From Cristatella mucedo (taxonomy: Eukaryota > Bryozoa > Phylactolaemata > Cristatellidae): DNA of 64,000 nt. The first letter of the stretch is position 1. The number at the start of each line of letters is the position of its first letter. Shown here piece by piece: positions 24,175 to 35,787 of the stretch. The stretch covers positions 4,182,501-4,246,500 of the forward strand of contig WPIO01000002.1 in the NCBI GenBank assembly GCA_009760855.2. The letters run 5' to 3'. The notes under the pieces were generated by a model that worked only from the letters and a program-made list of their open reading frames with translations, did not search any database and was not told where the DNA came from. A program made the position numbers and the translations under genes.

Positions 24175-25507
24175 TGTAACGCCGAAGGCTCGGCGGGGTA
24201 AGCTTGACCTGCCGCTTACCTAGCGGCGTAGCCTATCGCCTAATGCCGTTCGGTGCGCGCCTCCGCGCAATAAGCTGGCCGCCACGAAACGAGCGTTTCT
24301 GGCGCTGACCTGCTTACCGTTACTAAAGGGGGTCGTGAGTCCGCGGCGTGAATTGGAAGCAAGACACACAAATTGGGGATTTTACTGAACTTTATTCGCA
24401 AGCGCACAAAGTCGCTGCGCGTGTAGTTCAGCTTTATCTCCACACTCCTCGCACTTTCAACACTCTTGCGGAGGGAATACTCCTCTACACTAAGCGCGAC
24501 CCGGACCCTAAACCCTAACCGGTGAACTAGGAATCCGTTCCCACCTGTGCCGAGGGAATACCCCAAACACGCCAACTTAAACACTCGAGCGGAGGGAGTA
24601 CTTCTCCACACTGAAGTGCGAACCGGAGTCTAAACCCTACCCGGTGAACTAGAACTCGGTTTCCACCAGTGCGACCGGAATACTCCACACACGCCAACTC
24701 AAGCACTCCTGCGGAGGAAATAATTCTCCACACTGAAGCGCGACCCGGAGCCTAAACCCTACCCGGTGAACTAGAGCTCCACACACGCCAACTATGCCTA
24801 GCTCGCGCTGGCAAATCCCTATGCCGAGACCACGTGCTAGCGCCCACACACACGACACAAAAGAAACACAAAACACAAAAGAACACACAAAATGCCAGCT
24901 CGGGCGCGATACGACCGTATTCGGCGGAGTTCCACCGAATCCTCCTAGAGCTGTCTCGTCCTGTTCCGTCCATCGTCGGCGGACAGTCCGCCCTCCTCCC
25001 TCGCTTTTAGAGAAACGAGTGCCCGACGGCGTCCAGGCGCAGAGCCGGACCAAAGACAAAAGACACGAGGCAAAATACCCAGAGCGAGCGTCGCTCGACT
25101 CTTAAATACTTGGCTGAGACAATGGGGCAAGAGCTTAGTGGTATTGGGCCCGGACACCTTGGCCCATTACGGAAAGGAATGACTACCGTTCCCAGGCCAC
25201 TGGCAGGGCACCTCCGTCCAGCTTGAATGGCGAATGGGTTCCAGACGCTTCTTTCTTGGGAAGAGGGAAGGCGGGGGTTGACAGGCCAGCCAACATCTAT
25301 CAGCAGCTTCCGCGAGTATCGGACCAATTCTAAAGGCCGAATCGCCGCTGCTCGTCTCCGAGCTTCCTGGCCTGCTCCTAAGCGCTTCCTCTCTAACCGC
25401 ACTGACGCTCCTCTCTGGCTCACTGCTCCAGGACAAAGGGGCTCTAGCCCGCCGCCGAACAGCTCTTGTTCGCGCTAAAATTCAGCCAAAGCCAGCAGGG
25501 CGCTACA
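24175..25507 (-). mobile_element. solo LTR 1 of a gypsy-like retrotransposon
   Basis: A 1333-bp unit starting TGTAACGCC and ending GGCGCTACA, with TG...CA ends and short inverted termini. It is closely similar to 25905-27398. AAAA lies immediately on each side (24171-24174 and 25508-25511), a 4-bp target duplication, and the flanks together rebuild one SINE, so no internal region or partner LTR is present. On the minus strand there is a TATTTAA box near 25105 and an AATAAA near 24392, which suggests minus orientation (inference). It contains about three internal repeats of about 121 bp. It encodes no protein. A DNA transposon with short inverted ends is a less likely alternative. Confidence 0.75.
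24455..24790. repeat. about 121-bp internal tandem repeats in solo LTR 1
   Basis: Units begin CACTC.TGCGGAGG near 24468, 24589 and 24711. Each contains TAAACCCTA.CCGGTGAACT. They are diverged from each other more than the two LTRs are. Confidence 0.8.
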
Positions 25508-25555
25508 AAAAGAGGCTGTCGAATCAGCTAGAATTTTATTTTACCTTCGGGCTGC
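25508..25555 (+). mobile_element. tRNA-derived SINE (type 1), right part
   Basis: AAAAGAGGCTGTCGAATCAG and AATTTTATTTTACC match the 3' body of the copies at 37005 and 33035 and continue the SINE interrupted at 24174. Confidence 0.7.
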
Positions 25556-25848
25556 ACCAGCTGATTTTTGAGCACCTCATCTGGCCGACGCTGGATGTTG
25601 ACCCCTCGCTGCTATCTCGAGCAGCGTAGCACCAAGGGCGAGGCTAGAGAGGGCTTCGGCTAAACGCCCGACTGACGGCGTCGGGCAAGTCGCAGAAGAG
25701 GCGGCGCAGGCGTCGGCCGCCCGCCCTGCCCTACCCTGAGAGCTGGCCGCGCGCGGCTGAGTTTGCTGGACCAGTGCAGGCCGCGTGCGAAGAGAGGACC
25801 TGATGGCTTCCTGGGGGAGATTCGGCCATATTTACTTCGCCGAAAGCG
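25556..25848. other. GC-rich spacer between the two LTRs
   Basis: No retroviral-type internal region, primer-binding site or coding frame is recognised here, which supports reading the LTRs as two solo copies. Confidence 0.45.
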
Positions 25849-25888
25849 CTCGAGGCGAGACGCAGCTATTGCTGCGTCTCGCCTCGAG
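25849..25888. repeat. perfect 18-bp inverted repeat (hairpin)
   Basis: Arms 25849-25866 and 25871-25888 are perfect reverse complements (CTCGAGGCGAGACGCAGC) around a TATT loop. It ends 16 bp before solo LTR 2. Confidence 0.9.
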
Positions 25889-25904
25889 AGTCAGACTAGG
25901 CGAA

Positions 25905-27398
25905 TGTAACGCCGAAGGCTCGGCGGGGTAAGCTTGACCTGCCGCTTACCTAGCGGCGTAGCACATCGCCTAATGCCGTTCGGTGCGCGCCTACGCGCAA
26001 TAAGCTGACCGCCACGAAACGAGCGTTTCTGGCTCTGACCTGCTTACCGTTACTAAAGGGGGGTCGCGAGTCCGCGGCGTGAATTGGAAGCAAGACACAC
26101 AGATTGGGGATTTTACTGAACTTTATTCGCAAGCGCACAAAGTCGTTGCGCGCCTAGTTCAGCTTTATAACCACACTCCTCGCACGTTCTCAGCTACACT
26201 AACACTCTTGCGGAGGGAATACTCCTCCACACTAAGCGCGACCCGGACCCTAAACCCTAACCGGTGAACTAGGAATCCGTTCCCACCTGTGCCGAGGGAA
26301 TGCCCCAAACACGCCAACTTAAAACACTCTTGCGGAGGTAATACTCCTCCGCACTGAAGCGCATACCGGAGTCTAAACCCTGACCGGTGAACTAGAACTC
26401 GGTTTCCAACAGTGCGGCAGGAATACTCCACACACGCCACCTCAAGCACTCTTGCGGAGGGAATACTTCTCCACACTGGGGCTGCTTACGTGTATAATGG
26501 GAAACGACCCAAATAGACGGAGCCCAAACCAGATTCTAAACCCTGACCGGAGAACTAGAACTCGGTTTCCAACAGTGCGGCAGGAATACTCCACACAAGC
26601 CAACTCAAGCACTCCTGCGGAGGAAATACTTTTCCACACTGAAGCGCGACCCGGAGCCTAAACCCTACCCGGTATACTAGAGCTCCACACACGCCAACTA
26701 CGCCTGGCTCGCGCCGGCAAATCCCTATGCCGAGACCACGTGCTAGCGCACACGACACAAAAGAAACACAAAACACGAAAGAACACACAAAATGCCAGCT
26801 CGGGCGCGATACGACCGTATTCGGTGGGGTTCCACCGAATCCTCCTAGCGCTGTCTCGTCTTGTTCCGTCCATCGTCGGCGGACAGCCCGCCCTCCTCCC
26901 TCGCTTTCAGAGAAACGAGTGCCCGACGCGTCGAGGCGCAGAGCCGCACCAAAGACTAAAGACACGAGGCCAAGAGCGAGCGTCGCTCGACTCTTAAATA
27001 CCTAGCTGAAACAATGGGCAAGAGCTTAGTGGTATTGGGCCCGGACACCATGGCCCATTACAGAAAGGAATTACTACCGTCCCCAGGCCACTGGAGGGGC
27101 ACCTCCGTCCAGTTTGAATGGCGAATGGGTTCCAGAAGATTCTTTCTTGGAAAGATGGAAGGCGGGGGTTGACAGGCCAGCCAATATCTATCAGCAGCTT
27201 CCGCGAGTATCGGACCAATTCTAAAAGCCGAATCGCCGCCGCTCGTCTCAGAGCTTCCTGGCCTGCTCCTAAGCGCTTCCTCTCTAACCGCACTGACGCT
27301 CTTCTCTGGCTCACTGCTCCAGGACAAAGGGGCTCTAGCCCGCCGCCGAACAGCTCTTGTTCACGCTAAAATTCAGCCAAAGCCAGCGGGGCGCTACA
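25905..27398 (-). mobile_element. solo LTR 2 of the same family
   Basis: A 1494-bp copy with the same TGTAACGCC...GGCGCTACA ends, flanked by CGAA on both sides (25901-25904 and 27399-27402). The duplication differs from that of LTR 1, so this is a separate insertion rather than a segmental duplication. It is longer because it has about four internal repeat units (near 26210, 26332, 26454 and 26617). The minus-strand AATAAA (near 26120) and TATTTAA-like box (near 26996) are conserved. Confidence 0.78.
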
Positions 27399-27746
27399 CG
27401 AAGCCTCCTCTCGTATCGTCGACGCTGCACTGACGAAGCGTCCGCAAGACAGTGGCAATGAAATTCCTTTGTCCTGGACGAAACGTCGGTGCTTCCATCG
27501 ATCGGGGGAAGGGAGGGGCGGTATGGAGGTGCAAGGAATGGCGGCAGTCCACTATAATTGAGCGAAAATCAACCGGAAATCTGCGGCGCTGCTCAAATTT
27601 TGGGCGAATGTTGCACTGCATAGACGTTATAATGTACCCACCGAATTGCATGCAGTAGCGCTTGCCAATCTACTTGAATGCTGGCGAGCCTGCACCGCGT
27701 GATCCATATACCTTCCACCTTGTTGGATCCGTACAACTACTAAACT

Positions 27747-28620
27747 AATGTAATGTAATGTAATGTAATGTAATGTATCTCCGTCAGTAACTCCACAAAG
27801 TCATTAAGACCATGTGGGCGTTACGCAGGAGAGTTTTGCATAGCGCACTCACAGCCTAAGCGGCTTTCGGTACGCATTCGGTAGCCAACAGACTTCGTCT
27901 CACGCAACAAAGAGAAAGTGAGAAGCATAGCAGAGTCAGGAGAGCAGTTGAGGTAGTGAGTAGCATAGAAGTAGCAGTTCAGGACCGCTGAAAAAGATGT
28001 GCCATAGTCGGCAGTTGGAGAGTAGATGTCGTTGCGTAAGAATTGTGGAAGCGAGTTCCACAGTCTAGGTCCTGCAGAGCTAAAGCTTCTGTCGCCAACT
28101 GTCTTTAAGCGGAGGAATGGGACAGCTAATTTATTGTCCACACAGGACCTGAGGGCGCGAACAGGCTGAAACTGATGTAGCAGTTCAGCTAGGTATGAAG
28201 GAGCCAAGCCGTGGCGGGCCTTGTGGGTCAGCGTAAGAACTTTTCTCCGTATCCTTTGCTCAACCGGCAACCATCCTAGCTCTTCCAGTAAAGGTGACAC
28301 GTGCTCAAACCGCTGGGACTTGAAGACCAGCCTTGCAGCCATATTCATAGTCCGCTGTAGTGGCATAATAGCTTTCTTTGGTAGCCCAGCCAAAAGGGAA
28401 TTACAATAATCAAGCCGAGACAGAACTAAAGAGCTAGTTAAATTTTTTACAAGCCACTGTGGGAGACAGCTTCTAATCTTGGATAGGGATCGGGTGTGAT
28501 GGCTAGCTGTAGAGGCAGTCTTCTGAATGAAGCTTTTGAAATTGAGGCAGCTGTCGAACACGACACCTAGATTACGAGCACGTGGTGAAGGTCGCACAAT
28601 AGCATCGCCTATTAGAAACT
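27747..28620 (-). mobile_element. LINE B, 5'-truncated, with (TAATG)n tail
   Basis: The RT C-terminal region is open for most of its length: ARNLGVVFDSCLNFKSFIQK, SSLVLSRLDYCNSLLAGLPK, LGWLPVEQRIRRKVLTLTHK and GPRLWNSLPQFLRND. The 3' end is a short UTR and about five TAATG units at 27747-27778 on the plus strand. The family is distinct from LINE A in protein and tail. It begins downstream of the polymerase YADD motif, so it is dead on arrival. Confidence 0.88.
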
Positions 28621-30124
28621 GGGTTAATGGTAAAGGAAATGCTATTGCATAGCACATTATCAGAACTAGATCGCTTTCGAGACATTGCCCTTTCGCCGGA
28701 TGAGAAGATTCTCAACTGATTAGAGAAAATAATAGCTCACTGACATAGTGCTACTGTAAACGGCATGCTTACGATGGTCCGGTTGGTTGACTGAATCTTG
28801 GTGGTGCATGACTGTGTGGTTTTATGGTTTATCGAGGGTTAATGGTTTATTTGTTTATTGGTTATATGGGTTCATGGTTCAACGAGTTAATGATTTATGA
28901 GGGTGAGTCACGACCTGGACAGAAGCAGGTGGTGGGAAGCAGGACGGGGGGGGGGGAGAACGGCTGAGGTGTAGCGCTGCGGACGTTGATGGAAATGCAC
29001 GAGTGTTGAAGCTCCCTTCGGTGTCTGCGTTTCGTCGTTTCTGCACCGGCGCGTGCTTGGTGCAGCTTACACCAAATGCGCTGTCGAGCCACGTGTCAAG
29101 CAGTGCGGCGAGAGATTGACAGCTCCGCGGATTACCGCCACTACTTTCCAGCAGTGACGTATTGTGACCGGGACTGTGAGGGAATGCTTTTTCCCGATGA
29201 CCCGCCCCACATCCAAATCGTGCAGGCCTCTTGACGCGTGGTGGCTGTCTCGGGCGAGCTCTGGAGTAATGACACTTGATCTCTCCTAACTGTACAGCCC
29301 AATCGCGTGCACCAACAGGGGGCTAAACGGTGCTACTGGGGGAAGCCGTAGTTACAACGTACTGGGGACTTGAGTCGTCGTTCGGTAACTGGCAACATCG
29401 CTCGTGAATACCAGTGCACTGCGCCCCATATATGAGAGGTTGCATGACTGCTGGCAGCCACCTTAGAACGACGCCACCGATGGGTACGTGGACGAAGATG
29501 GGTGCTGACGACTTTGGAGGCCGAGCAATCAGGCCTGTTTGGTGGATAACAAACAGGCTGTGCTGTCCGTGAGTATCAGCACCCTATTGCTCGAGATTCG
29601 AGAGCTGAGCGATGGGGATCGCTCTGCGTTACGGTAAGGTTGACACGCCATGATAACAATTCCCCCCCCCGTACAGCCGTACAGGCACAAGCCAACCGAT
29701 TCACACCATCCCGACCTTAGTCAAAGCACAGGCTTTGCTCGGCTGGTGACCCCTGGCTGGGTAGCAGAGATCTAGATAAGTCAGATTATATCTACCGAAA
29801 TATGATTTGCTGTTCCCAAGTTTAAACGACTAGGAGCCGGCTATGTCATAATTAATGGCTAGGACAAGCCCAAGTCATGTAGGTGTAAATTAAAGGCAGT
29901 TGAGCTATTGGCGTAGAGCCAGGTAGGAGTTGTGCCCCCCCCCCGATGCTTTGCGCCGGTCAGCAGTTCAGTGGTTCTCAGGGCACCCTGAGAATTGAAT
30001 TGCACATTAACTAATTTGCGACACTAGTAGCTCTCAGTCTCGGGTGAATATGCTCCCCTCGCTATTATTATGGACTTTTATCTTAAGGTAGGAACGTTCT
30101 TCATCGCTGCCTTGTCTTGCTACC
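28621..30124. other. intergenic DNA
   Basis: Contains GGTTTAT-rich sequence near 28820-28890, homopolymer G/C runs near 28946, 29655 and 29935, and a 9-bp-arm palindrome TTCTCAGGG-CA-CCCTGAGAA near 29975. No gene is seen. Confidence 0.35.
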
Positions 30125-30905
30125 GTCGGCATAACAATAATACTAATAATAACAATAATAATAACAACAATAAATTTGTTATAGCACCTTAAGAGAGCTC
30201 AATCTCTTTCTAGGAACCTTACATTTGCTGCAAAGGAAGCGTGATCGAATGGTTAGTGGTAGCATGCTCAATGAAGAATGAAACAAGCTTAAAATGGTTA
30301 GCAGTGACATGCACAGGGTCAGCCTACAAATATGGTTAGTGGCAGCATGCACAGTGTCAGCACGCATAAGCACATAAAGGAAGAATCACATGGACCCAGT
30401 AAATGCTGTGATAAATAGACGAAGTGAGTTCCAGGCTTTGGGAGTACACGAGCTAAAGGCACTCTCTCCAAGGAACGCGGTCTGCAAAGGGTTTGTGGTT
30501 CCTACAGGATATAGGCAAACGATAAGATTCAGAAAAGCGGGTGACATGATGCTTAGCCTTGTGTTAGAGCAGATCTGATAGGTAGGCTGGAGCCAAAGAA
30601 TGAAGGGATCTAGAAGTGTGCGACAAAACCTTGAAATCGATGGGCTGCCTGATATGGAGCCGGCGAAGGTCACCAAGAAGTGATGTGATGTGGCGATTGC
30701 GACGCTCTCGACAAACGAGCCTAGCAGTAGATTTGTGCATCAACGGTAAACGCCTGATTGAGCAGGCTGGTAGAAAAGAAAGCAGTGAGTTATAGAAGTC
30801 GAGGCGGGATGCCACGAAAGCATGAACCAATTTAGATGTAGTATCCCTGCCTTCATAAGCCCGAATTTCCAGTGCACATAGGTATTTCAACTAAAAAGTC
30901 GGTAG
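30125..30905 (-). mobile_element. LINE A, 5'-truncated copy
   Basis: An AAT/AAC-rich tail lies at the left end, followed by the terminal stem, 3' UTR and C-terminal coding (STARLVCRERRNRHITSLLG, HAFVASRLDFYNSLL). Frameshifts are present. Confidence 0.82.
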
Positions 30906-31796
30906 CCGCCATCCAAGGCTCACAGATTCGCCGATATTATTATATAATATATATTATATATATTATCGTGATTCGGCAAAGAGTAGCGTCATTAGGGCCG
31001 TTGTGTTTTCGGCCTAAGGACCTTAGTGCCTAAGTCGGTACGCTCACCTTGTACCATAATGCCTAAAAAAATGTTACCTCTTACGTGACAATAGAGATAT
31101 AAACATTATTTCAACCACTCAAGGCTAGTGAACCCTACTAGGATACTGTATTTCTTCCAAGCAGGACGCATGCGTGTATATGCTTTCGAATTCCCATCGC
31201 TACTCTATATTGCTGCCTTTGCGATTATTTAAGGAGAATCTCGGGTTAATTTTTCTTTTGATCGAGCGTTCATGCTGTCACCGACGTTTATGAAGCCAAA
31301 AGGAAGCTAAACCTCGACCTTTCTCTACGCCAACCGGTAGCAAAAGATGCTAAGGGAGTGGCGCGCCTTATCGGGGATTATGCATCGACCTTAAAAGATT
31401 TGTTCATAGCGCCTTGGTTAGATCGCTGATTGCCCAGGACGATCTAAGAAATGTGTTAACGAAGGTGACGTCGAGATTAGCCCATGATAACCTGAGAGAA
31501 ACACTGCGGGAGCGATGCTAGCTCGACACGGTTTGGAGGGAGCCGTGCCGTTCCGACGAGGTTAATTGGAAGGTACAATGCTTCCTCAGTTCAGTCAGCA
31601 GAGGTCAAACTTCCTAAATACTAGTGGGGAGTGGATCATTCGCAATTAATTGTCCGGAAGAACCGTGATCTGTTGCTAAGTACGGCGGTCAGGAACGAGG
31701 CTACTGATGGTCTCTATATGATCCGTCGCTCTGGGTTGAGTGGATAGCGGCACTAGCTCCACTTATCATTTTTGTGTTCACATCCGCACCTATGTG
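30906..31796. other. intergenic DNA
   Basis: An AT palindromic stretch lies at about 30932-30973. Nothing else is recognised. Confidence 0.35.
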
Positions 31797-32905
31797 TGTA
31801 TCTCCTTCTGTAACTCCACAAAGTCAAAAAGACCATGTGGGTGTTACGCAGGAGAGTTTTGTATAGCACACTCACAGCATGAGTGGCTTTCGGTAAGCAT
31901 TCGGTAGACAACTGACTTCGTCTCACACAACAAAGAGAAACTGGGAAGCAAAGCAGAGTCAGTTGAGGTAGTGAGTGGCAGGAAAGTAGCAGCACAGGAC
32001 GGCTGAAAAGGAAGAGCCATAATCGGCAACAGGTGAGTAGTTGTCGTTGCGTAAGAATTGTGGAAGCGAGTGCCACAGTCTAGGATCTGCAGAGCTAAAG
32101 CTTCTGTCGCCAACGGTCTTTAAGCGGAGGAACAGAACAGCTAATTTATTGTCCATACAGGACCTGAGAGCGCGAACAGGCTGAAACTGATGCAGCAGTT
32201 CAGCTAGGTACGAAGGAGCCAAGCCGTGGCGGGCCTTGTGGGTCAGCGTAAGAACTTTGCTCTGCATCCGTTGCTCAACCGGCATCCATCCTAGCTCTTT
32301 TAGCAAAGGATACACGTGCTCAAACCACTGGGACTCAAAGACTAGCCTTGCAGCCATATTCATAGTCTGCTGCATTGGCCTAATGGCTTTCTTTGGCAGC
32401 CCAGCCAAAAGGGAATTACAGTAATCAGCCGAGACAGAACTAAGGAGCTAGTTAAATTTTTTGCAAGCAACTGTGGGAGACAGCTTCTAATCTTTGATAG
32501 GGATCGGACGTGATGGCTAGCTGTAGAAGCAGTCTTCTGAATGAAGCTTTTAAAATTGAGGCAGCTTTCGAAAACGACACCTAAGTTTCGAGCACGTGGT
32601 GATGGTCGCACAATAGCATCACCTATTAGAAGAGCAAAGCCTTTTAATCCACACACTTTCGGTGTCCTATGAGCGGCAGTTAGATTTTATCATCATTTAA
32701 TTTTAGGAAGTTTTCCGACATCGAGGATCGAATGTCGGCAAGGCAAGCATTCAGTTTCTCAGTTGTTGCAGCAGATTCCAACGGTTTGAATGACAAATAC
32801 AACTGAGTATCGTCAGCATAAAAGTGATATCCTATTCCATGGGCCTTAATCACTCTTCCCAGAGGTTGAGTATTAAATTTATGTAGAGATAAAATATTGC
32901 GACCT
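31797..32905 (-). mobile_element. LINE B copy including the polymerase motif
   Basis: This is the longest LINE B copy. It encodes GYHFYADDTQLYLSF (catalytic YADD), then NFLKLNDDK, ARNLGVVFESCLNF and the C-terminal LGWMPVEQRMQSKVLTLTHK. Frameshifts break the frame near 32400 and 32640. No (TAATG)n tail remains. Confidence 0.85.
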
Positions 32906-33034
32906 ATCGATCTTACTGCATACGCAGCTATTGTCGTCGTAAGAGCAGAAAAAGGATGATCCAGATCGTTAAGGTATCGACAGTTTTTTCCAAATGGTAA
33001 CGCTCATAGAGTGACTCGATGTCTATATCAATGC

Positions 33035-33200
33035 AGGCCGTGATAGCTCAGGAGGTAAGGTGCTCACTCTTCACGGCTGAGGTCATGGGTTTGAGTCCAG
33101 CAGCGAGCCTTTCTTGCCAACTGAAACAGTGATGATTGCCGTTAAGGCTCTTCTGCTGCTATAAAAATGAGACAGGTAAATCAGCCAACAGCTGCATCAG
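33035..33200 (+). mobile_element. tRNA-derived SINE (type 1)
   Basis: A-box-like TAGCTCAGGAGGTAAGGTGC and B box AGGTCATGGGTTTGAGTCC are followed by the body (CTGAAACAGTGATGATTGCC, CTTCTGCTGC) and ATGAGACAGG. It is one of the best preserved heads. Confidence 0.75.
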
Positions 33201-34039
33201 AAGAATCAGAAACATTCTACTGAGCACCAATCGTCCGGCAATTTTATTGGCATTGCATGCTGATTTAAAAGCATAAAAGCTGCAGGTACACTAGTGAAGT
33301 TTCTTGAGGATTCAGTGAGTTCTCTTAGTGTTATTTAAATAGCTTGATTTTATTCCTAGATCGTCTAATAGGTTTTCCTGGTTTGGTGAGCTCCCCTGCT
33401 GAATGCATTCGCTCTCTTGCCGATGCACATGCACGAGCAAACGCAGCTCAGCAACTTCTGCACTACATCTAGCACGGCTCTCATTGCAATGGATCGTTTA
33501 GTTTCATTATTATAAATATCCCTTTGTTAGCCCCTTTGAATAGTAAGATGCAGATTGAGACTTCTCGTTTTTATTTCTGTAACTTACGTTGGTCTTTGTG
33601 TTTTCTTAATAAGTGGGTTTGCATATGCAGCTAAGTTGGGCATTTGGAATTTTCTTACATGAATGTTGTATGGTCTTGGTCAAACTACTGCTATCCAATT
33701 ATTATCTTTGGGCTTTAAAGATAGCTGAGCACTAAAAGTGGTGCTGGAGGCTCATGGCCTTCTGTGGCTGGTGAATAAACTGCTCAACGTTACGAAGATA
33801 AACTTGTTAAGTTTCGGGCACTGCCTATTGCTGCCTTGCTCAGTGACGATCGAAATGCCTGCATGCATCGAGGCAGCATTAATAGCTCGCTGTCTTTTCT
33901 CTGAAGAGCAGCCCATCCGGTGTTTTTCGAGTGAGCACTGTTAAGAGTACCGTGTTTGTGTCATAAGGGCTGCAGCGAGAAACTACTCAAGCGCGTTTTT
34001 AACATTTGATGTCGAAGTGTTCGATAATTGCTGAAGACC
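33201..34039. other. intergenic DNA
   Basis: No gene or known repeat is recognised. Confidence 0.3.
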
Positions 34040-34585
34040 CTTAATAATAATACTAATAATGCACTTGATAAAGCGCCCTCAGAGAACTTAATCTCTCTCT
34101 AGGCGCTTTACATTTGCTCATAAGGGAAATGCAATTGAATGGTAAGTAAAATCATGCTTGATAAACAAACAAAATGAATAACATGGTTAGGGGTGACATG
34201 CACAGGGTCAGCATGCAAATGTGGTTAGTGGTAGCATGCACAGTGTCAGCACGCATAAGCACATCAAGGACGAATCACAGGGACCCACTAAATGTTGTCC
34301 TAAATAGGTGTGTTTTTAAGTTCTTTTTAAATGTGGTCAGGTCAAGGGATATTCTGACGCAGGTCGGGAGGGAGTTCCAGGCTTTGGGAGCATACGAACT
34401 AAATGCACGGTCTCCAAAGGATGTGAGGTTTTTACGAGGTATTGGTAGACTGTTGGATTCCGAGAAGCGGGTGGTACGATGCTTGGCCTGATGGGGTAGT
34501 ATATCTGAGAGATAGGCTGGAGCCATAGAATGAAGGGACCTAAAAGTGAGCGACAAAACCTTGAAGTCAATCCGTTGCTTGACTG
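34040..34585 (-). mobile_element. LINE A, 5'-truncated copy
   Basis: Tail AATAATAATACTAATAATGC, then the terminal stem, 3' UTR and C-terminal coding (VKQRIDFKVLSLTFRSLHSM, APAYLSDILPHQAKHRTTRF). It is truncated at about 34585. Confidence 0.85.
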
Positions 34586-34654
34586 AGTGAGCCAGGCGGC
34601 GTCGCATCCAGATGAGCTTTGCAAAAAGCTCCAAGCCTTAGGTGCCTAAGGGCA

Positions 34655-34720
34655 GTGATGGCCCAGGATATAAGGTGCTCACTTTTCCAGACCAAGGTCG
34701 TGGGTGAAGCGAACAGAAAA
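34655..34720 (+). mobile_element. SINE head fragment
   Basis: GATATAAGGTGCTCACTTTT and CAAGGTCGTGGGTGAAGC resemble the tRNA-like head of the SINEs. The body is missing. Confidence 0.4.
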
Positions 34721-34794
34721 ATGGACTCTTGTTCACTGGGGCGCACGGTAGACTGAGCGGAACAGCTGAGTCATTTGTTGGGACTCATACGATG

Positions 34795-35345
34795 CGAAGT
34801 CAAAATATGTAGTGGCACACGCAGAAGCGAGTTCCAGACTTTCTGGGCATACGCACTGATGAGCCGATTACTAAAAAACACTTCAAATTAGTGCCAGAAA
34901 CAGCAGGATGGACAGAAGACGAGAAGCTGGTGGTGGCAGAGTTTTCTGGAAGAGCAAGGAGATCGGTTAGGAGGGCTGGTGCAGGTGAGTGAAGCGACGT
35001 GTAGGCCAAAGTAGAGGCCGAAGTAAAGGATCTTTAGATCGATTGGATAATTTGTGCGTAACTGGGGGGGGGGAGTTCAGAGAGAAGTGACATTCTTTGG
35101 CGGATAGGCCGTTCAGAACAAACCGGATATGTTGAGCTTTGCACCAGTTTCAGCCGTATAAGTGCAGAGGCTAAGAGTCCAGAATACAGGGAAGGGTACA
35201 GTTAATCTAGACGTGTTGTCGCAAACGGGTGAACTGTATGTTATCGCTCATGCTATTGTCTAAGCAGGCTTGAATTTTAGACGTGTCCCTCAGCTGAAAG
35301 TAGGTGGACTTAACAGTGCAGGAACGATTATATTCGCATGCCATA
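34795..35345 (-). mobile_element. decayed LINE A coding fragment
   Basis: The reverse strand reads SLHSPAPALLTDLLALPENS and then patterns like the LINE A C-terminus and STVKSTYFQL. It is strongly diverged and lacks a tail. Confidence 0.6.
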
Positions 35346-35787
35346 CTAGATTAGCCAATTGGTAATAGAGTGCTGAAAAAATGGTGCATCCTATCACTAA
35401 TCAATAGTCACCCTTCCATTCAACCTAGTTAAAGGGCCTTGAAAAATGATTTGGTTTCTTAGGATGCTCAAATGATGATCAAATTTTTTATCCTCATTAC
35501 CATTGTTTAGTCAGCAATATTGTTATCTGAGTGAAGCATGCGAAACGACCGCAACGTCAACAAAGCCCACCAGCTTCGGCCGCTGTGCTGCCTACGCACA
35601 GGCAAATGTTGAGTGCGACTATAGTCTGTGCTAAAAAATTATCAAAGGTTTTTCGCTCGACTAGCTGCTCGGTCCTTGCAGATTGTGAATTTGGAAGGTG
35701 GTCTCCTAATAGGTAGTAAGTAATCTTAGCTTAAAGTGAAGTGATACAGCAGCGGCTCATTCAAATAAAAAAGGAATGAATAGTTAC

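Noticed and set aside
24500-24800. Telomere-like TAAACCCTAACC repeats
   Set aside because: Each LTR subunit has only one or two CCCTAA-like motifs at 121-bp spacing; there is no telomeric array.
24175-27398. Full LTR retrotransposon with two LTRs and an internal region
   Set aside because: The two units have different target duplications, and the 397 bp between them includes the tail of a split SINE, so they are separate solo LTRs.
33035-33110. tRNA gene
   Set aside because: A and B boxes are present, but the cloverleaf is incomplete and the same head recurs with a common body at several loci, so it is a SINE. This applies to all tRNA-like heads in the window.
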